The position numbers and the translations under genes are program-made. Shown here one piece after another: positions 1 to 7,914 of a stretch of DNA of 16,327 bases. The notes under the pieces were generated by a model, which saw only the letters and a list, made by a program, of their open reading frames with translations, had not been told where the DNA came from and did no database searches. The stretch is from NCBI GenBank assembly GCA_964576115.1, contig CAZNUA010000055.1:3025-19351 (forward strand), read 5' to 3'. Numbering within the stretch: the stretch's first letter is position 1; each line of letters begins with the position of its first letter. Source of the stretch: CAYSYY01 sp964576115 [NCBI: uncultured Gemmatimonadota bacterium] (GTDB taxonomy: Bacteria > Blakebacterota > Blakebacteria > Blakebacterales).

Positions 1-1
1 G

Positions 2-1837
2 CTACGGGCCGGGATGGAACTGCAGAGCGTCGAGGGCCTGCCCTCCCTGCCGGCCGTCGACGAGCCGCCCGAAGTCGCCGGGGTCGAGATCGAGGAGGTC
101 GAGGTCCTCGTCATCGGCGCCGGTCCGGCGGGTCTGTCGGCCGCGATCGAACTGGGCCGGGAGGGGGTGGAAGTCCTCATCGTCGACGACAAGGACCGCC
201 CCGGGGGCAAGCTGGTCCTGCAGACCCACAAGTTCTTCGGTTCGGTCGAGGACTCGTGGGCGGGCACCCGCGGTTACCAGATCGCGGAGATCCTGGCCGA
301 AGAAGTGGCCGGGCTGCCCACCGTGCAGCTGGCGCTGGAAACGACCGCGGTGGGGGTCTTCAGCGACCGGATCGTCGGCCTGGTCAGCGGGGGCCGCTAC
401 CGCCTGGTGCGCCCGCAGGGCCTGCTCGTGGCCGCCGGCGCGCGTGAGAAGATGCTCCCCTTCCCCGGCAACACCCTGCCCGGGGTGATCGGCGCCGGGG
501 CTTTCCAGACCCTGGTCAACCGCGACCTGATCCGGCCCTGCGAGCGGCTGCTGATCGTCGGGGGAGGCAACGTGGGTCTGATCGCCGGGTACCACGCCAT
601 CCAGGCCGGCATCGAGGTGGTAGCCCTGATCGAGGCCCTGCCCCATGTCGGCGGGTACGTGGTCCACGCCGACAAACTGCGCCGGCTGGGCGTGCCGATC
701 TTCACCCGCCACACCGTCACCGCCGCTCACGGCACCGATCACGTCGAGGCCGTGACGATCGCCGAACTGGACGAGAACTGGCAGGTCGTCGAGGGCACCG
801 ACCGCACTTTCGAGGTGGATACCGTTCTGATCGCCGTCGGCCTGACCGAGGTCAACGAGTTCGCTCTCAAAGCGGCGGCGTTCGGCCTGCCGGTCCGCAG
901 CGCCGGCGACGCCCAGGAGATCGCCGAGGCTTCGGCGGCCATGTTCAGCGGCCGGATCGAGGGGCGGGAACTGGCACGTCTGCTGGGCCGCGAGGTCGGG
1001 GAGATACCCCGGGAGTGGCGGGAAAAGGTGACGGTCCTCAAATCCCTGCCCGGCAAGGTGGAGCCCTTCCGGCACCCCGAGCCCGATAGCGGGGTCATGC
1101 CGGTGCTGCACTGTCGCCAGGAAGTCCCCTGCAACCCCTGCACTTCGGTCTGCCCGCAGGGCGCCATCCACACCGAGGACGACACGATTACCGGCCTGCC
1201 CTTCTTCGACGAGGGCGCCGGGTGCACCGGATGCATGAACTGCGTGGGCATCTGCCCCGCCCTGGCGGTCACCCTGGTCGACTACCGCAATGATCCCGAG
1301 CACCCGACCGTGACCCTGCCGTATGAAATCTGGCGCGACAAAGTCGAAAAAGGCCACCGGGTCATGATCACCGACGAGGAAGGGGCCGTCCTGGGCGAGT
1401 ACGAGGTCCAGCGGGTGATGGCGCCGAAGAAATACCCCGGCACCCTGCTGGTTCAGGTGGCCATGGAACCCGAGAAGGCCAAGCTGGCCGCCGGGGTGTG
1501 GGTACAGGAGGCCGACCGCGACCCGCTCGAGGTGTGGCAGACCGAACCGCTGCCCGACGAGGCCATCGTGTGCCGCTGCGAGCGGGTCACAGCCGGTGAG
1601 ATCCGGGCCCGGATCCAGGCCGGCCTGCGCGACCTGAACGAGATCAAGACGGTCACCCGGGCGGGAATGGGCGCCTGTGGTTCGAAGACCTGCCGACCGA
1701 TGATCCTGCGCCTGTTCGCCGAAGAGGGGATCGATCCCGGCGAGGTCACCGACCGCACCGACCGGCCCCTCTTCGTCGAAGTGCCGCTGGGCACCCTGGC
1801 CGGTCTGACCGAGGAACAGGATTCCGATCGTGCCTGA
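2..1837 (+). CDS. FAD/NAD-dependent dehydrogenase large subunit with two [4Fe-4S] clusters and a BFD-like [2Fe-2S] domain (5'-partial)
   Basis: This is an iron-sulfur flavoprotein of the HcnB / sarcosine oxidase alpha / dye-linked proline dehydrogenase alpha type, which passes electrons from a partner flavoprotein's substrate to carriers. Counting from the first Met in the window (position 14), a FAD-binding GAGPAG lies at 35-40 and a second nucleotide-binding GGGNVG at 183-188. A two-cluster ferredoxin insert has Cys 367, 373, 376, 380 and 404, 407, 410, 414. A C-terminal BFD-like domain has CxC at 520/522 and C-x4-C at 555/560, the spacing seen in the SoxA/HcnB group. The frame is open to the left edge, no Shine-Dalgarno precedes the Met at 14, and the first residues (LRAGMELQSVEGLPSL) resemble the end of a Fer2_4-type [2Fe-2S] domain. 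I therefore treat the gene as truncated by the window, probably with an N-terminal [2Fe-2S] domain outside. Its last 8 nt overlap the next gene, so the two are coupled. The substrate cannot be read from the sequence. Confidence 0.88.
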   Translation, partial: LRAGMELQSVEGLPSLPAVDEPPEVAGVEIEEVEVLVIGAGPAGLSAAIELGREGVEVLIVDDKDRPGGKLVLQTHKFFGSVEDSWAGTRGYQIAEILAEEVAGLPTVQLALETTAVGVFSDRIVGLVSGGRYRLVRPQGLLVAAGAREKMLPFPGNTLPGVIGAGAFQTLVNRDLIRPCERLLIVGGGNVGLIAGYHAIQAGIEVVALIEALPHVGGYVVHADKLRRLGVPIFTRHTVTAAHGTDHVEAVTIAELDENWQVVEGTDRTFEVDTVLIAVGLTEVNEFALKAAAFGLPVRSAGDAQEIAEASAAMFSGRIEGRELARLLGREVGEIPREWREKVTVLKSLPGKVEPFRHPEPDSGVMPVLHCRQEVPCNPCTSVCPQGAIHTEDDTITGLPFFDEGAGCTGCMNCVGICPALAVTLVDYRNDPEHPTVTLPYEIWRDKVEKGHRVMITDEEGAVLGEYEVQRVMAPKKYPGTLLVQVAMEPEKAKLAAGVWVQEADRDPLEVWQTEPLPDEAIVCRCERVTAGEIRARIQAGLRDLNEIKTVTRAGMGACGSKTCRPMILRLFAEEGIDPGEVTDRTDRPLFVEVPLGTLAGLTEEQDSDRA

Positions 1838-2981
1838 AAGGGATGTCATCATCATCGGAGCCGGCTCGGTCGGCACTCCCCTGGCCCTCGCCCTGGCCGA
1901 ACGGGGCCTGCGGCCGCTCATCATCGATTCGGCCGCCTCGACCGGTCAGGGCGAGAACAAACATGCCATCGGCGGGGTGCGGGCCACCCACTCCGACCCG
2001 GCCAAGATCCTCGCCTGCCGGCGCTCGATCGAGATCTTCTCGACCTGGGAGGAGCGCCACGGCGACGATATCGAGTGGCTGCAGGGCGGCTATACCTTCC
2101 CGGTCTACCGCGAGCAGGATGAAGCGACCCTGACGGGCCTCTTTGAGGTCCAGCACGCTCACGGTCTCGAGATCGACTGGGTCGATCCCGACACGATCGC
2201 CGAACTGGTGCCGGGCATCGCCGTCGAGGGTCTGCGGGGGGGCACCCACAGCCCCGGTGACGGGAGCGTCAGCCCCCTGCTGGCCGGCAACGCCTTCTAC
2301 CGGCGGGCACGGTCTCTGGGGGCCGAATTCCGCTTTCACGAGACCGTGCAGCAGATCGCGACCGCCAACGGCCGCGTGACCGGGGTGGTGACCGACCGCG
2401 GCACCCATCGGGCACCGGTGGTGGTCAACGCCGCCGGCCCGAACGCCCGGGCCGTCGGCGCTACGGTCGGTCTCGACCTGCCGGTCCAGCCCGACAGCCA
2501 CGAAGCGGGAATCACCGAACCGATCGAGCCCTTCTTCCGGACCATGGTCGTGGATCTGCGCCCCGCCCCCGGCTCGGCCAACTTCTATTTCTACCAGAGC
2601 CGCCACGCCCAGGTGGTCTTCTGCCTGACCCCCGATCCGCCCGTGATCGGGACCGACATCCGCGAGACCTCGGTGTTTTTACCGATGGTGGCCCGCCGGT
2701 TGGTGAAATTGCTGCCCCGTCTGCGTCACCTGCGGGTGCGCCGGGTCTGGCGGGGGCTCTACCCCATGACCCCCGACGGCTCGCCTCTCATCGGACAGGC
2801 CGACGGACCCGAGGGTCTGCTGCACGCCGTCGGCATGTGCGGTCAGGGTCTGATGCTGGGTCCCGGTCTGGCCGAGACGGTAGCCCGCCTCATCACCGGC
2901 GAACTCACCGACACTGACCGGATCATCCTGGAAGGTTTCGCACCCGACCGGGACTTTGCAGGCACCGAAGCCCTGAAGTAG
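1830..2981 (+). CDS. DAO-family FAD-dependent oxidoreductase (sarcosine oxidase beta / HcnC-like)
   Basis: This 383-residue flavoprotein has the D-amino-acid oxidase fold. It probably oxidises an amine, N-methyl amino acid or other amino-acid-like substrate and passes electrons to the preceding iron-sulfur subunit. The N-terminal dinucleotide motif is GAGSVG at residues 10-15. The C-terminal third carries WRGLYPMTPDGSPLIG and CGQGLMLGPGLAE, which are typical of the FAD-closing region of sarcosine-oxidase-beta-like proteins. Length is normal for the family. The GTG start at 1830 lies inside the end of the upstream gene with an 8-nt overlap, which supports translational coupling and a heteromeric complex. 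Known relatives form complexes with a [2Fe-2S] subunit, an HcnB-like subunit and a DAO-like subunit. Glycine, sarcosine, proline and opines are all possible substrates, and the sequence does not decide among them. Confidence 0.88.
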   Translation: MPERDVIIIGAGSVGTPLALALAERGLRPLIIDSAASTGQGENKHAIGGVRATHSDPAKILACRRSIEIFSTWEERHGDDIEWLQGGYTFPVYREQDEATLTGLFEVQHAHGLEIDWVDPDTIAELVPGIAVEGLRGGTHSPGDGSVSPLLAGNAFYRRARSLGAEFRFHETVQQIATANGRVTGVVTDRGTHRAPVVVNAAGPNARAVGATVGLDLPVQPDSHEAGITEPIEPFFRTMVVDLRPAPGSANFYFYQSRHAQVVFCLTPDPPVIGTDIRETSVFLPMVARRLVKLLPRLRHLRVRRVWRGLYPMTPDGSPLIGQADGPEGLLHAVGMCGQGLMLGPGLAETVARLITGELTDTDRIILEGFAPDRDFAGTEALK

Positions 2982-2996
2982 CGGGCGGTCCGACAC

Positions 2997-4373
2997 GTGC
3001 AGCGACGCGAAGAAAATCGAACCCGCCTCCTCGAAGGACCGATCGGCCTGACCCTGTTGCGTCTGACCGTGCCGATGATCGCCGCCGTCATGGCCATGGT
3101 GGCTTTCAACCTGACCGACACCTTCTTCGTCGGCCGTCTGGGCACTGCCTCGCTGGCGGCGATGAGCTTCACCTTTCCGATCGTCTTCATCGTCAATAGC
3201 CTCACCATGGGAATCGGGATGGGTGTCTCGGCGGTCGTGAGCCGGGCCATCGGAGCCGGTGACGAAGAGCAGGTCCGCCGCCTGACGACCGACAGTCTGC
3301 TGCTGGCCGTGATCATGGTCGCGATCCTGGCCACGATCGGACTGCTTACCATCCGCCCCGTCTTCACCCTGCTCGGCGCCCGGGCCGAGATCCTCGAACT
3401 GGTCCGGGGTTACATCTCGATCTGGTTCGCCGGCGTGATCTTCGTCGTCATCCCGATGGTCGGCAACAGCGCCATCCGGGCCACCGGTGACACCAAGACC
3501 CCGAGCCTGATCATGATCACGGCGGTGGCGGTCAATATCGTGCTCGATCCCCTGCTCATCTTCGGGATCGGCCCCTTTCCCCGGCTGGAGCTGGCCGGGG
3601 CCGCGGCGGCTACCGTTGCAGCCCGAGCCGTCACGATGGTGGTCTCGCTGCGGATCCTGATCAGGCGCGAGCACATGATCAGCTTCCGGCGCCCCCGACT
3701 GCAGGAAGTCCTCGCCTCCTGGAAGAGTGTGCTCTATATCGGCCTGCCCACGGCCGCGACCCACATGGTGATCCCGCTCGGGATCGGGATCATCACCCGA
3801 CTGGTCGCCGGGTACGGGCCGGCGGCGGTGGCGGCCTACGGTGTGGGTGGCAGGATAGACCCGATCGCCATGGGCACCATCATGGCTCTGGGCTCAGCCC
3901 TGGGGCCCTTCGTGGGCCAGAACCTGGGAGCGGGTCAGATCCCCCGGGTCTGGACCGCCGTGCGATACAGTCATGCCTTCTCGCTCGTCTGGGGAGCACT
4001 GGCTTTCGGGCTGCTGGCGATCTTCGCCCGCCCACTGGCCGATGTCTTCAGCAACGACCCCGAGGTCGTGTCCATCGTCACCCGCTACCTGCACATCATG
4101 CCGCTCGGCTACGGCTTCTGGGGTATCTCGATGCTCTCGAACACGACCCTGAACGTCCTGCACCGACCGTGGCACGCCTCGGGTGTGACGGTCTTCTACA
4201 TCTTCGGTCTCTACATCCCCCTGGCCCTGCTCGGCTCGCATCTCATCGGACTGCACGGGATCTTCTGGGGCGGTGCCTCGGCGGCCCTGGGGGGCGGCAC
4301 GATCGCGTATGTCGTCCTGCGCCGGGTGGTCCTGGCCGAGTGCCGCGAGGCCTGTATCGAACCGGTGGCCTGA
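2997..4373 (+). CDS. MATE family multidrug/metabolite efflux transporter
   Basis: This 458-residue inner-membrane transporter belongs to the multidrug and toxic compound extrusion family, which exports organic cations or metabolites in exchange for Na+ or H+. The N-terminus has the family pattern of a short basic segment, then a first helix (LTVPMIAAVMAMVAFNLTD) followed by TFFVGRLGTASLAAM. Hydrophobic segments continue through the length in two similar halves, consistent with about 12 helices. The second half has the equivalent stretch GLPTAATHMVIPLGIGI, and VAAYGVGGRID matches the mirrored motif. The start is GTG at 2997, 15 nt after the preceding stop, with only a weak ribosome-binding site. 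This implies co-transcription with the dehydrogenase pair. A role in exporting a product or toxic by-product of that dehydrogenase is an inference from the neighbourhood. Confidence 0.93.
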   Translation: MQRREENRTRLLEGPIGLTLLRLTVPMIAAVMAMVAFNLTDTFFVGRLGTASLAAMSFTFPIVFIVNSLTMGIGMGVSAVVSRAIGAGDEEQVRRLTTDSLLLAVIMVAILATIGLLTIRPVFTLLGARAEILELVRGYISIWFAGVIFVVIPMVGNSAIRATGDTKTPSLIMITAVAVNIVLDPLLIFGIGPFPRLELAGAAAATVAARAVTMVVSLRILIRREHMISFRRPRLQEVLASWKSVLYIGLPTAATHMVIPLGIGIITRLVAGYGPAAVAAYGVGGRIDPIAMGTIMALGSALGPFVGQNLGAGQIPRVWTAVRYSHAFSLVWGALAFGLLAIFARPLADVFSNDPEVVSIVTRYLHIMPLGYGFWGISMLSNTTLNVLHRPWHASGVTVFYIFGLYIPLALLGSHLIGLHGIFWGGASAALGGGTIAYVVLRRVVLAECREACIEPVA

Positions 4374-4388
4374 GATGGAGGAACCCAT

Positions 4389-4402
4389 CCGGCGATCGCC
4401 GG
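4389..4402. repeat. Perfect 14-bp palindrome between the MATE and M61 genes
   Basis: CCGGCGATCGCCGG is self-complementary and lies in the 45-nt gap after the MATE stop codon, just before the strong Shine-Dalgarno of the next gene. In RNA it could form only a short hairpin with almost no loop, and no U-tract follows, so it is not a convincing terminator. It could be a protein-binding site or chance in GC-rich DNA. Confidence 0.4.
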
Positions 4403-4418
4403 GTAGCAGGAGAAGAAC

Positions 4419-6359
4419 ATGAGGAGCAGAGCCCTCAGTCACCTTTACTCCAGGGAGAATGAATCTCTCATGTTTAACCGCCTCACCACCCTTCGCCGGC
4501 AGCGCTCCCTCCGACCAAACCGGACCGGTCGCTCGCTATGGTCGGCCGGGCTGCTGCCCGGTGCCCTCCTCATCGCCAGCCTCGTCGCCTGCACTCAGGC
4601 CCCGGCCCAGGAGTACCCGGTCACCTTCACGGTCACGATGGAGAACCCGCAGCTGCATTACTACGGGGTCGAACTCCGGGTTCCCGAGGTCCCGGCCGGC
4701 GAACACATCGACCTGATCATGCCGGTCTGGATCCCGGGCTCGTACATGATCCGGGAATACCCCCAGTACGTGAACGACGAAGCCGCCCGCGATCTGACCG
4801 GCACCCCCCTGCCCTTCGAGAAGGTGACCAAGAACCGCTGGCGGGTCGAGACCGAGGGCGCCGACGGACTGATCTTCACCTACCGGGTCTTCGCCTGGGA
4901 GAAGACCATCCGGCACTCCTATCTGGATGAAGACCGGGCCATCATCAACGGGCCGCACATGTTCATGTTCCCCGAGCCTTTCAAGGACTCCCCCGTGCGG
5001 GTCGAGATCCGCCCCGGCCCCGGCCATCCCCGGATCGCCACCGGCATGGATTCCGAACCCGGTTCGCCCTTCACCCTGCACGCCGATGATTTCGACCAGA
5101 TGTTCGACTCCCCCATCGAGATGGGCGATATCGAGGTCCTCCGCTTCCGGGTCGGGGGGGTACCCCACGAGATCGCGGTCTCGGGCCCCGGACCGGTCAA
5201 CGGTCCCCTGCTCACCCGCCACGTCCGGCGGATCGTGGAGACCGCCGTCTCGATCGTGGGCGAGATCCCCTATGACCGCTACGTCTTCATGATGGCGCAG
5301 GACGTGGACGGGGGCGGCCTGGAGCACGCCAACTCCACCTTCCTCGGCTTTCCCGGCGGGTATCTGGGCTCGGAGAACAGTATCCGCCAGCTGCTCGGGC
5401 TCATAGCCCACGAGTTCTTCCACGTCTGGAACGTCAAGCGCATCCGGCCGATCGAACTGGGACCCTTCGATTACAGCCGGGAAAACTACACCCGCTCCCT
5501 CTGGGTGGCGGAGGGACTGACGGTATACTACGACAAGCAGATCCGCCTGCGGGCCGGCTACCTGAGTCCGGAGGAATTCCTCGGTGAACTGCAGAACGAG
5601 ATATTCCAATACCTCTTTCAGCCCGGTCACCTGCGTCAGAGCCCCGAAGAGGCCAGCTTCGATGCCTGGATCAAGACCTATCACTCCCACGCCGAGACCT
5701 TCAATACGACCTTCTCCTACTACACCAGCGGCAGTCTGATCGGGGCCCTGCTCGACCTGGACATCATTGCGGCGACCGGGGGCGAGAAAAGCCTCGACGA
5801 CGTCATGCGCTACCTCTGGCAGGAGTATTACGAGCGCCTGGACCGTGGTTACACACCGGCCGAGTTCCAGGCCGCCTGCGAAACGATCGCCGGCAAGAGC
5901 TATGAAGACTTCTTCATCCGCTACGTGCGCAGCCGGACCGAACTGGAATTCAATCCCTTCCTGGCCCACGCCGGCCTTCGGATCGTGCGCGGACCAGGCC
6001 CGTCGGTTGAAGGCCCCTACATGGGTGTGAGCCTGAACACCGAGGGTGGCCGGGTGCGTATCACCGGTCTGATCGACGACACCCCCGGCTGGCACCAGGG
6101 CCTGAGTGTGGGGGATGAGATCGTGGCCCTGAACGGGGAGCGGTTCGACGACTATGCCGGGTACCGGGCCCTGTACGGTCAGTCCGAACCGGGTGACACC
6201 ATCCGGGTGACGGTCGTGCGCAACGGCACTGAACTCACCCTCCCGATCACCCAGACCGGGTGGCCTCTCTCGGCCGCGATCGAGCCGGTCGAGAATCCGA
6301 CCCCGGAACAGATACGGATCTACGCCCGCTGGCTGCGCAGCGGCGGCAACGCTCCCTGA
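4419..6359 (+). CDS. M61 family metallopeptidase with PDZ domain, predicted lipoprotein
   Basis: This is a secreted zinc peptidase of the M61 (glycyl aminopeptidase) family. Numbered from the ATG at 4419, the zinc motif HEFFHVWN puts ligands at His331 and His335 and the catalytic Glu at 332. The third ligand is Glu365 in WVAEGLTVYYD, the typical M61 arrangement. An N-terminal beta-rich M61 domain precedes it (about 65-225), and a PDZ domain lies near the C-terminus (about 530-617, MGVSLN through GDEIVALNGE). The N-terminus has a basic stretch, a hydrophobic segment (LLPGALLIASLVAC) and a lipobox with the lipidated Cys at 58. The ATG at 4419 has a strong AGGAGAAG site. A second ATG at 4470, with AGGGAGA 11 nt upstream, would give a more usual signal length (Cys at 41) and may be the true start. 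It lies 45 nt after the MATE gene, so the two could be co-transcribed. The natural substrate is unknown. Confidence 0.93.
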   Translation: MRSRALSHLYSRENESLMFNRLTTLRRQRSLRPNRTGRSLWSAGLLPGALLIASLVACTQAPAQEYPVTFTVTMENPQLHYYGVELRVPEVPAGEHIDLIMPVWIPGSYMIREYPQYVNDEAARDLTGTPLPFEKVTKNRWRVETEGADGLIFTYRVFAWEKTIRHSYLDEDRAIINGPHMFMFPEPFKDSPVRVEIRPGPGHPRIATGMDSEPGSPFTLHADDFDQMFDSPIEMGDIEVLRFRVGGVPHEIAVSGPGPVNGPLLTRHVRRIVETAVSIVGEIPYDRYVFMMAQDVDGGGLEHANSTFLGFPGGYLGSENSIRQLLGLIAHEFFHVWNVKRIRPIELGPFDYSRENYTRSLWVAEGLTVYYDKQIRLRAGYLSPEEFLGELQNEIFQYLFQPGHLRQSPEEASFDAWIKTYHSHAETFNTTFSYYTSGSLIGALLDLDIIAATGGEKSLDDVMRYLWQEYYERLDRGYTPAEFQAACETIAGKSYEDFFIRYVRSRTELEFNPFLAHAGLRIVRGPGPSVEGPYMGVSLNTEGGRVRITGLIDDTPGWHQGLSVGDEIVALNGERFDDYAGYRALYGQSEPGDTIRVTVVRNGTELTLPITQTGWPLSAAIEPVENPTPEQIRIYARWLRSGGNAP

Positions 6360-6445
6360 CGCTTCGTACACCGTTTCGTCATGACGCTCGCATTCGAGGG
6401 CCGACGCATTCCACCCGTCAGCAGCCCTGAAGAGGCTGTGAGCAA

Positions 6446-7321
6446 TCAGTCGAGCCGGGAGAGCAAACGGTCGAGGGAGGTTTCGTTCAGATCCAGGGCC
6501 AGATCGGTTTCGGGATCGGCCCCCAGAGCCAGACCCAGAAGCTGGGGATAGAGCAGCGTCCCGATCCGGTACTGCGTACCGTACTTTTTGTTCACCTCGT
6601 CCTGCATGGTGCCGTACATGAGGTAGCAGGTCGGGCACTGCACCACCAGCGCGTCGACCTCGCGCTCGGTGAGATTCTGCAGCTTCTTCCGTACGAGCGC
6701 GAACGAGATATCCTTGGCGACCGGGAAAGCCTTGCCCCCGCAGCACAGGGTCAGGGTCTCGTAGTCGACCGGCTCGGCCCCGGTCAAAGCGATCAGGCGG
6801 TGCAGGGTGAATGGCGCGTCGGGGTCATCGGGCCCGTCGAGGATCGCCTCGGGTCTGAGAGTGTGACAGCCGTAGTGCGGAGCGATGCGGATGCCCGAGA
6901 GATCCCTGGCGAGTTCGAGAGCCCGACCGGCGCCCTCGATCTCTTCGTAGAGGACGTGGGAAAAGTGCCTGACCCGAACCCCGCCCTCATAGGCCAGATC
7001 GAGCGCCCGGAGCCGGTCGTTGACGGCCTCGCGGACGGTCTCATCCTCCAGTTTCTGCGCCGCATCGGCCAGTACCCCGGTGCAGGTGGGACAGAGCGAG
7101 AGGATGTCCAGACCCATCCGGGAAGCCTGGACCAGATTCACGGCGGCAAGCTGCAGGGCGCCCTCGCCGTCCAGGTCGATCTGACTGAACCCGCAGCAGA
7201 TGAAATCGGTGCTGTCCACCAGATCGATGCCGAGCCGTTCGCAGACCCAGCGGGCCGCCACCTCGTACTGCACGACGTGGACCGGGGTCGTACACCCCAG
7301 AAAGAGAGCATAGCGGCTCAT
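6446..7321 (-). CDS. hdrB: HdrB-like heterodisulfide reductase subunit B (double CCG-domain protein)
   Basis: This 291-residue protein matches the catalytic subunit of CoB-CoM heterodisulfide reductase and its bacterial relatives. It carries two full cysteine-rich CCG motifs: Cys10, Cys42-Cys43, Cys77, Cys80, and Cys152, Cys193-Cys194, Cys229, Cys232. In methanogen HdrB such motifs bind noncubane [4Fe-4S] clusters that split disulfides. All expected cysteines are present, so both cluster sites could be occupied. The start ATG overlaps the stop of the HdrC gene (ATGA, 4 nt), the usual HdrC-HdrB coupling. It is the last gene of the minus-strand redox operon. Coenzyme M and B are not expected in bacteria, so the disulfide substrate is probably a protein or low-molecular-weight thiol. 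The thioredoxin-like protein encoded two genes upstream is one candidate. Confidence 0.93.
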   Translation of the reverse strand: MSRYALFLGCTTPVHVVQYEVAARWVCERLGIDLVDSTDFICCGFSQIDLDGEGALQLAAVNLVQASRMGLDILSLCPTCTGVLADAAQKLEDETVREAVNDRLRALDLAYEGGVRVRHFSHVLYEEIEGAGRALELARDLSGIRIAPHYGCHTLRPEAILDGPDDPDAPFTLHRLIALTGAEPVDYETLTLCCGGKAFPVAKDISFALVRKKLQNLTEREVDALVVQCPTCYLMYGTMQDEVNKKYGTQYRIGTLLYPQLLGLALGADPETDLALDLNETSLDRLLSRLD

Positions 7322-7914
7322 CGGCGCCGGCGCCTCTCGACCCTGCGGCCCAGATCGGAGGCTTCGATCACGGCCCGGGCCTTTTCGCCCTCGCAGGCGA
7401 GCTCGGGCAGAGAGCGGGCGCGTCGCTTCTCCCGAAGCGACTCATCGGTGCGGTAAATGACGCCCGTCCGGGCCAGATTGCGGGTCTGGATGATCCAGGG
7501 ATAGGGCGTGTGGCCCTCCCGGGCCGCCATGTTCTTCAGGACATTCAGGATGTGGTAGAGCTGGACGTTCTGCGGGCAGTGCTCCTCGCAGCTGTGACAG
7601 GCCGTACAGGCCCAGAGATGCGGACTCGACAGAACCGCGGTTCTCAGACCCAGCTTGACCATCAGGGCCAGCTTGCGGGGATCGAATTCGGGGAAGACCT
7701 CGTGGACCGGGCAGCCGGCCGTGCACGAGGCGCAGGCATAACAGTGGTTCAGCCCCCGGGCTTCCTCATGACTCATGACCTCGCGCGGGAAATCGGGATC
7801 CAGATCGTCAATGGTGAGAGAGGCTTCGGCACCCTCCTCCTGAGCCTGCCCGGGCCCGTCCCCGGTCTCCGGTTCACGCTTTGGCGGCGGTTTCTGTTTC
7901 TTATTCGAGCTCAT
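7318..7914 (-). CDS. hdrC: HdrC-like heterodisulfide reductase subunit C (2x[4Fe-4S] ferredoxin)
   Basis: This 198-residue electron-transfer subunit links HdrA to HdrB. Two classical cubane motifs are present: CYACASCTAGCP (Cys58, 61, 64, 68) and CTACHSCEEHCP (Cys103, 106, 109, 113), followed by the helical segment usual in HdrC. The first 45 residues are charged, rich in Lys, Pro, Glu and Gly, and look disordered. This is longer than a typical HdrC N-terminus. The C-terminus ends in a run of arginines. The start at 7914 lies within the last codons of the thioredoxin-like gene (14-nt overlap), with GAAGG about 9 nt upstream. The stop overlaps the HdrB start. No membrane segment or haem motif is present, so the complex looks soluble rather than HdrDE- or Qmo-like. 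Confidence 0.92.
   Translation of the reverse strand: MSSNKKQKPPPKREPETGDGPGQAQEEGAEASLTIDDLDPDFPREVMSHEEARGLNHCYACASCTAGCPVHEVFPEFDPRKLALMVKLGLRTAVLSSPHLWACTACHSCEEHCPQNVQLYHILNVLKNMAAREGHTPYPWIIQTRNLARTGVIYRTDESLREKRRARSLPELACEGEKARAVIEASDLGRRVERRRRR

Noticed and set aside
2-1924. 640-codon minus-strand frame opposite the dehydrogenase large subunit
   Set aside because: It overlaps a gene with intact cofactor motifs on the other strand; composition is that of a GC-driven shadow.
2679-3764. 361-codon minus-strand frame rich in Asp, His, Gly and Gln
   Set aside because: Low-complexity composition typical of the antisense of hydrophobic membrane-protein codons; it lies opposite the DAO and MATE genes.
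6421-6439. Possible terminator hairpin (CAGCC...GGCTG) between the convergent M61 and HdrB genes
   Set aside because: The stem is only five base pairs plus a wobble, and no U-tract follows on either strand.
4536-6746. 736-codon minus-strand frame opposite the M61 gene
   Set aside because: It is a mirror of a clear M61 coding region and resembles no protein family; it also runs over the end of HdrB.
7323-7334. GGCGCCGGCGCC palindrome at the HdrC/HdrB junction
   Set aside because: It lies in the arginine-rich end of HdrC and is explained by GC-rich arginine codons; no regulatory context is seen.
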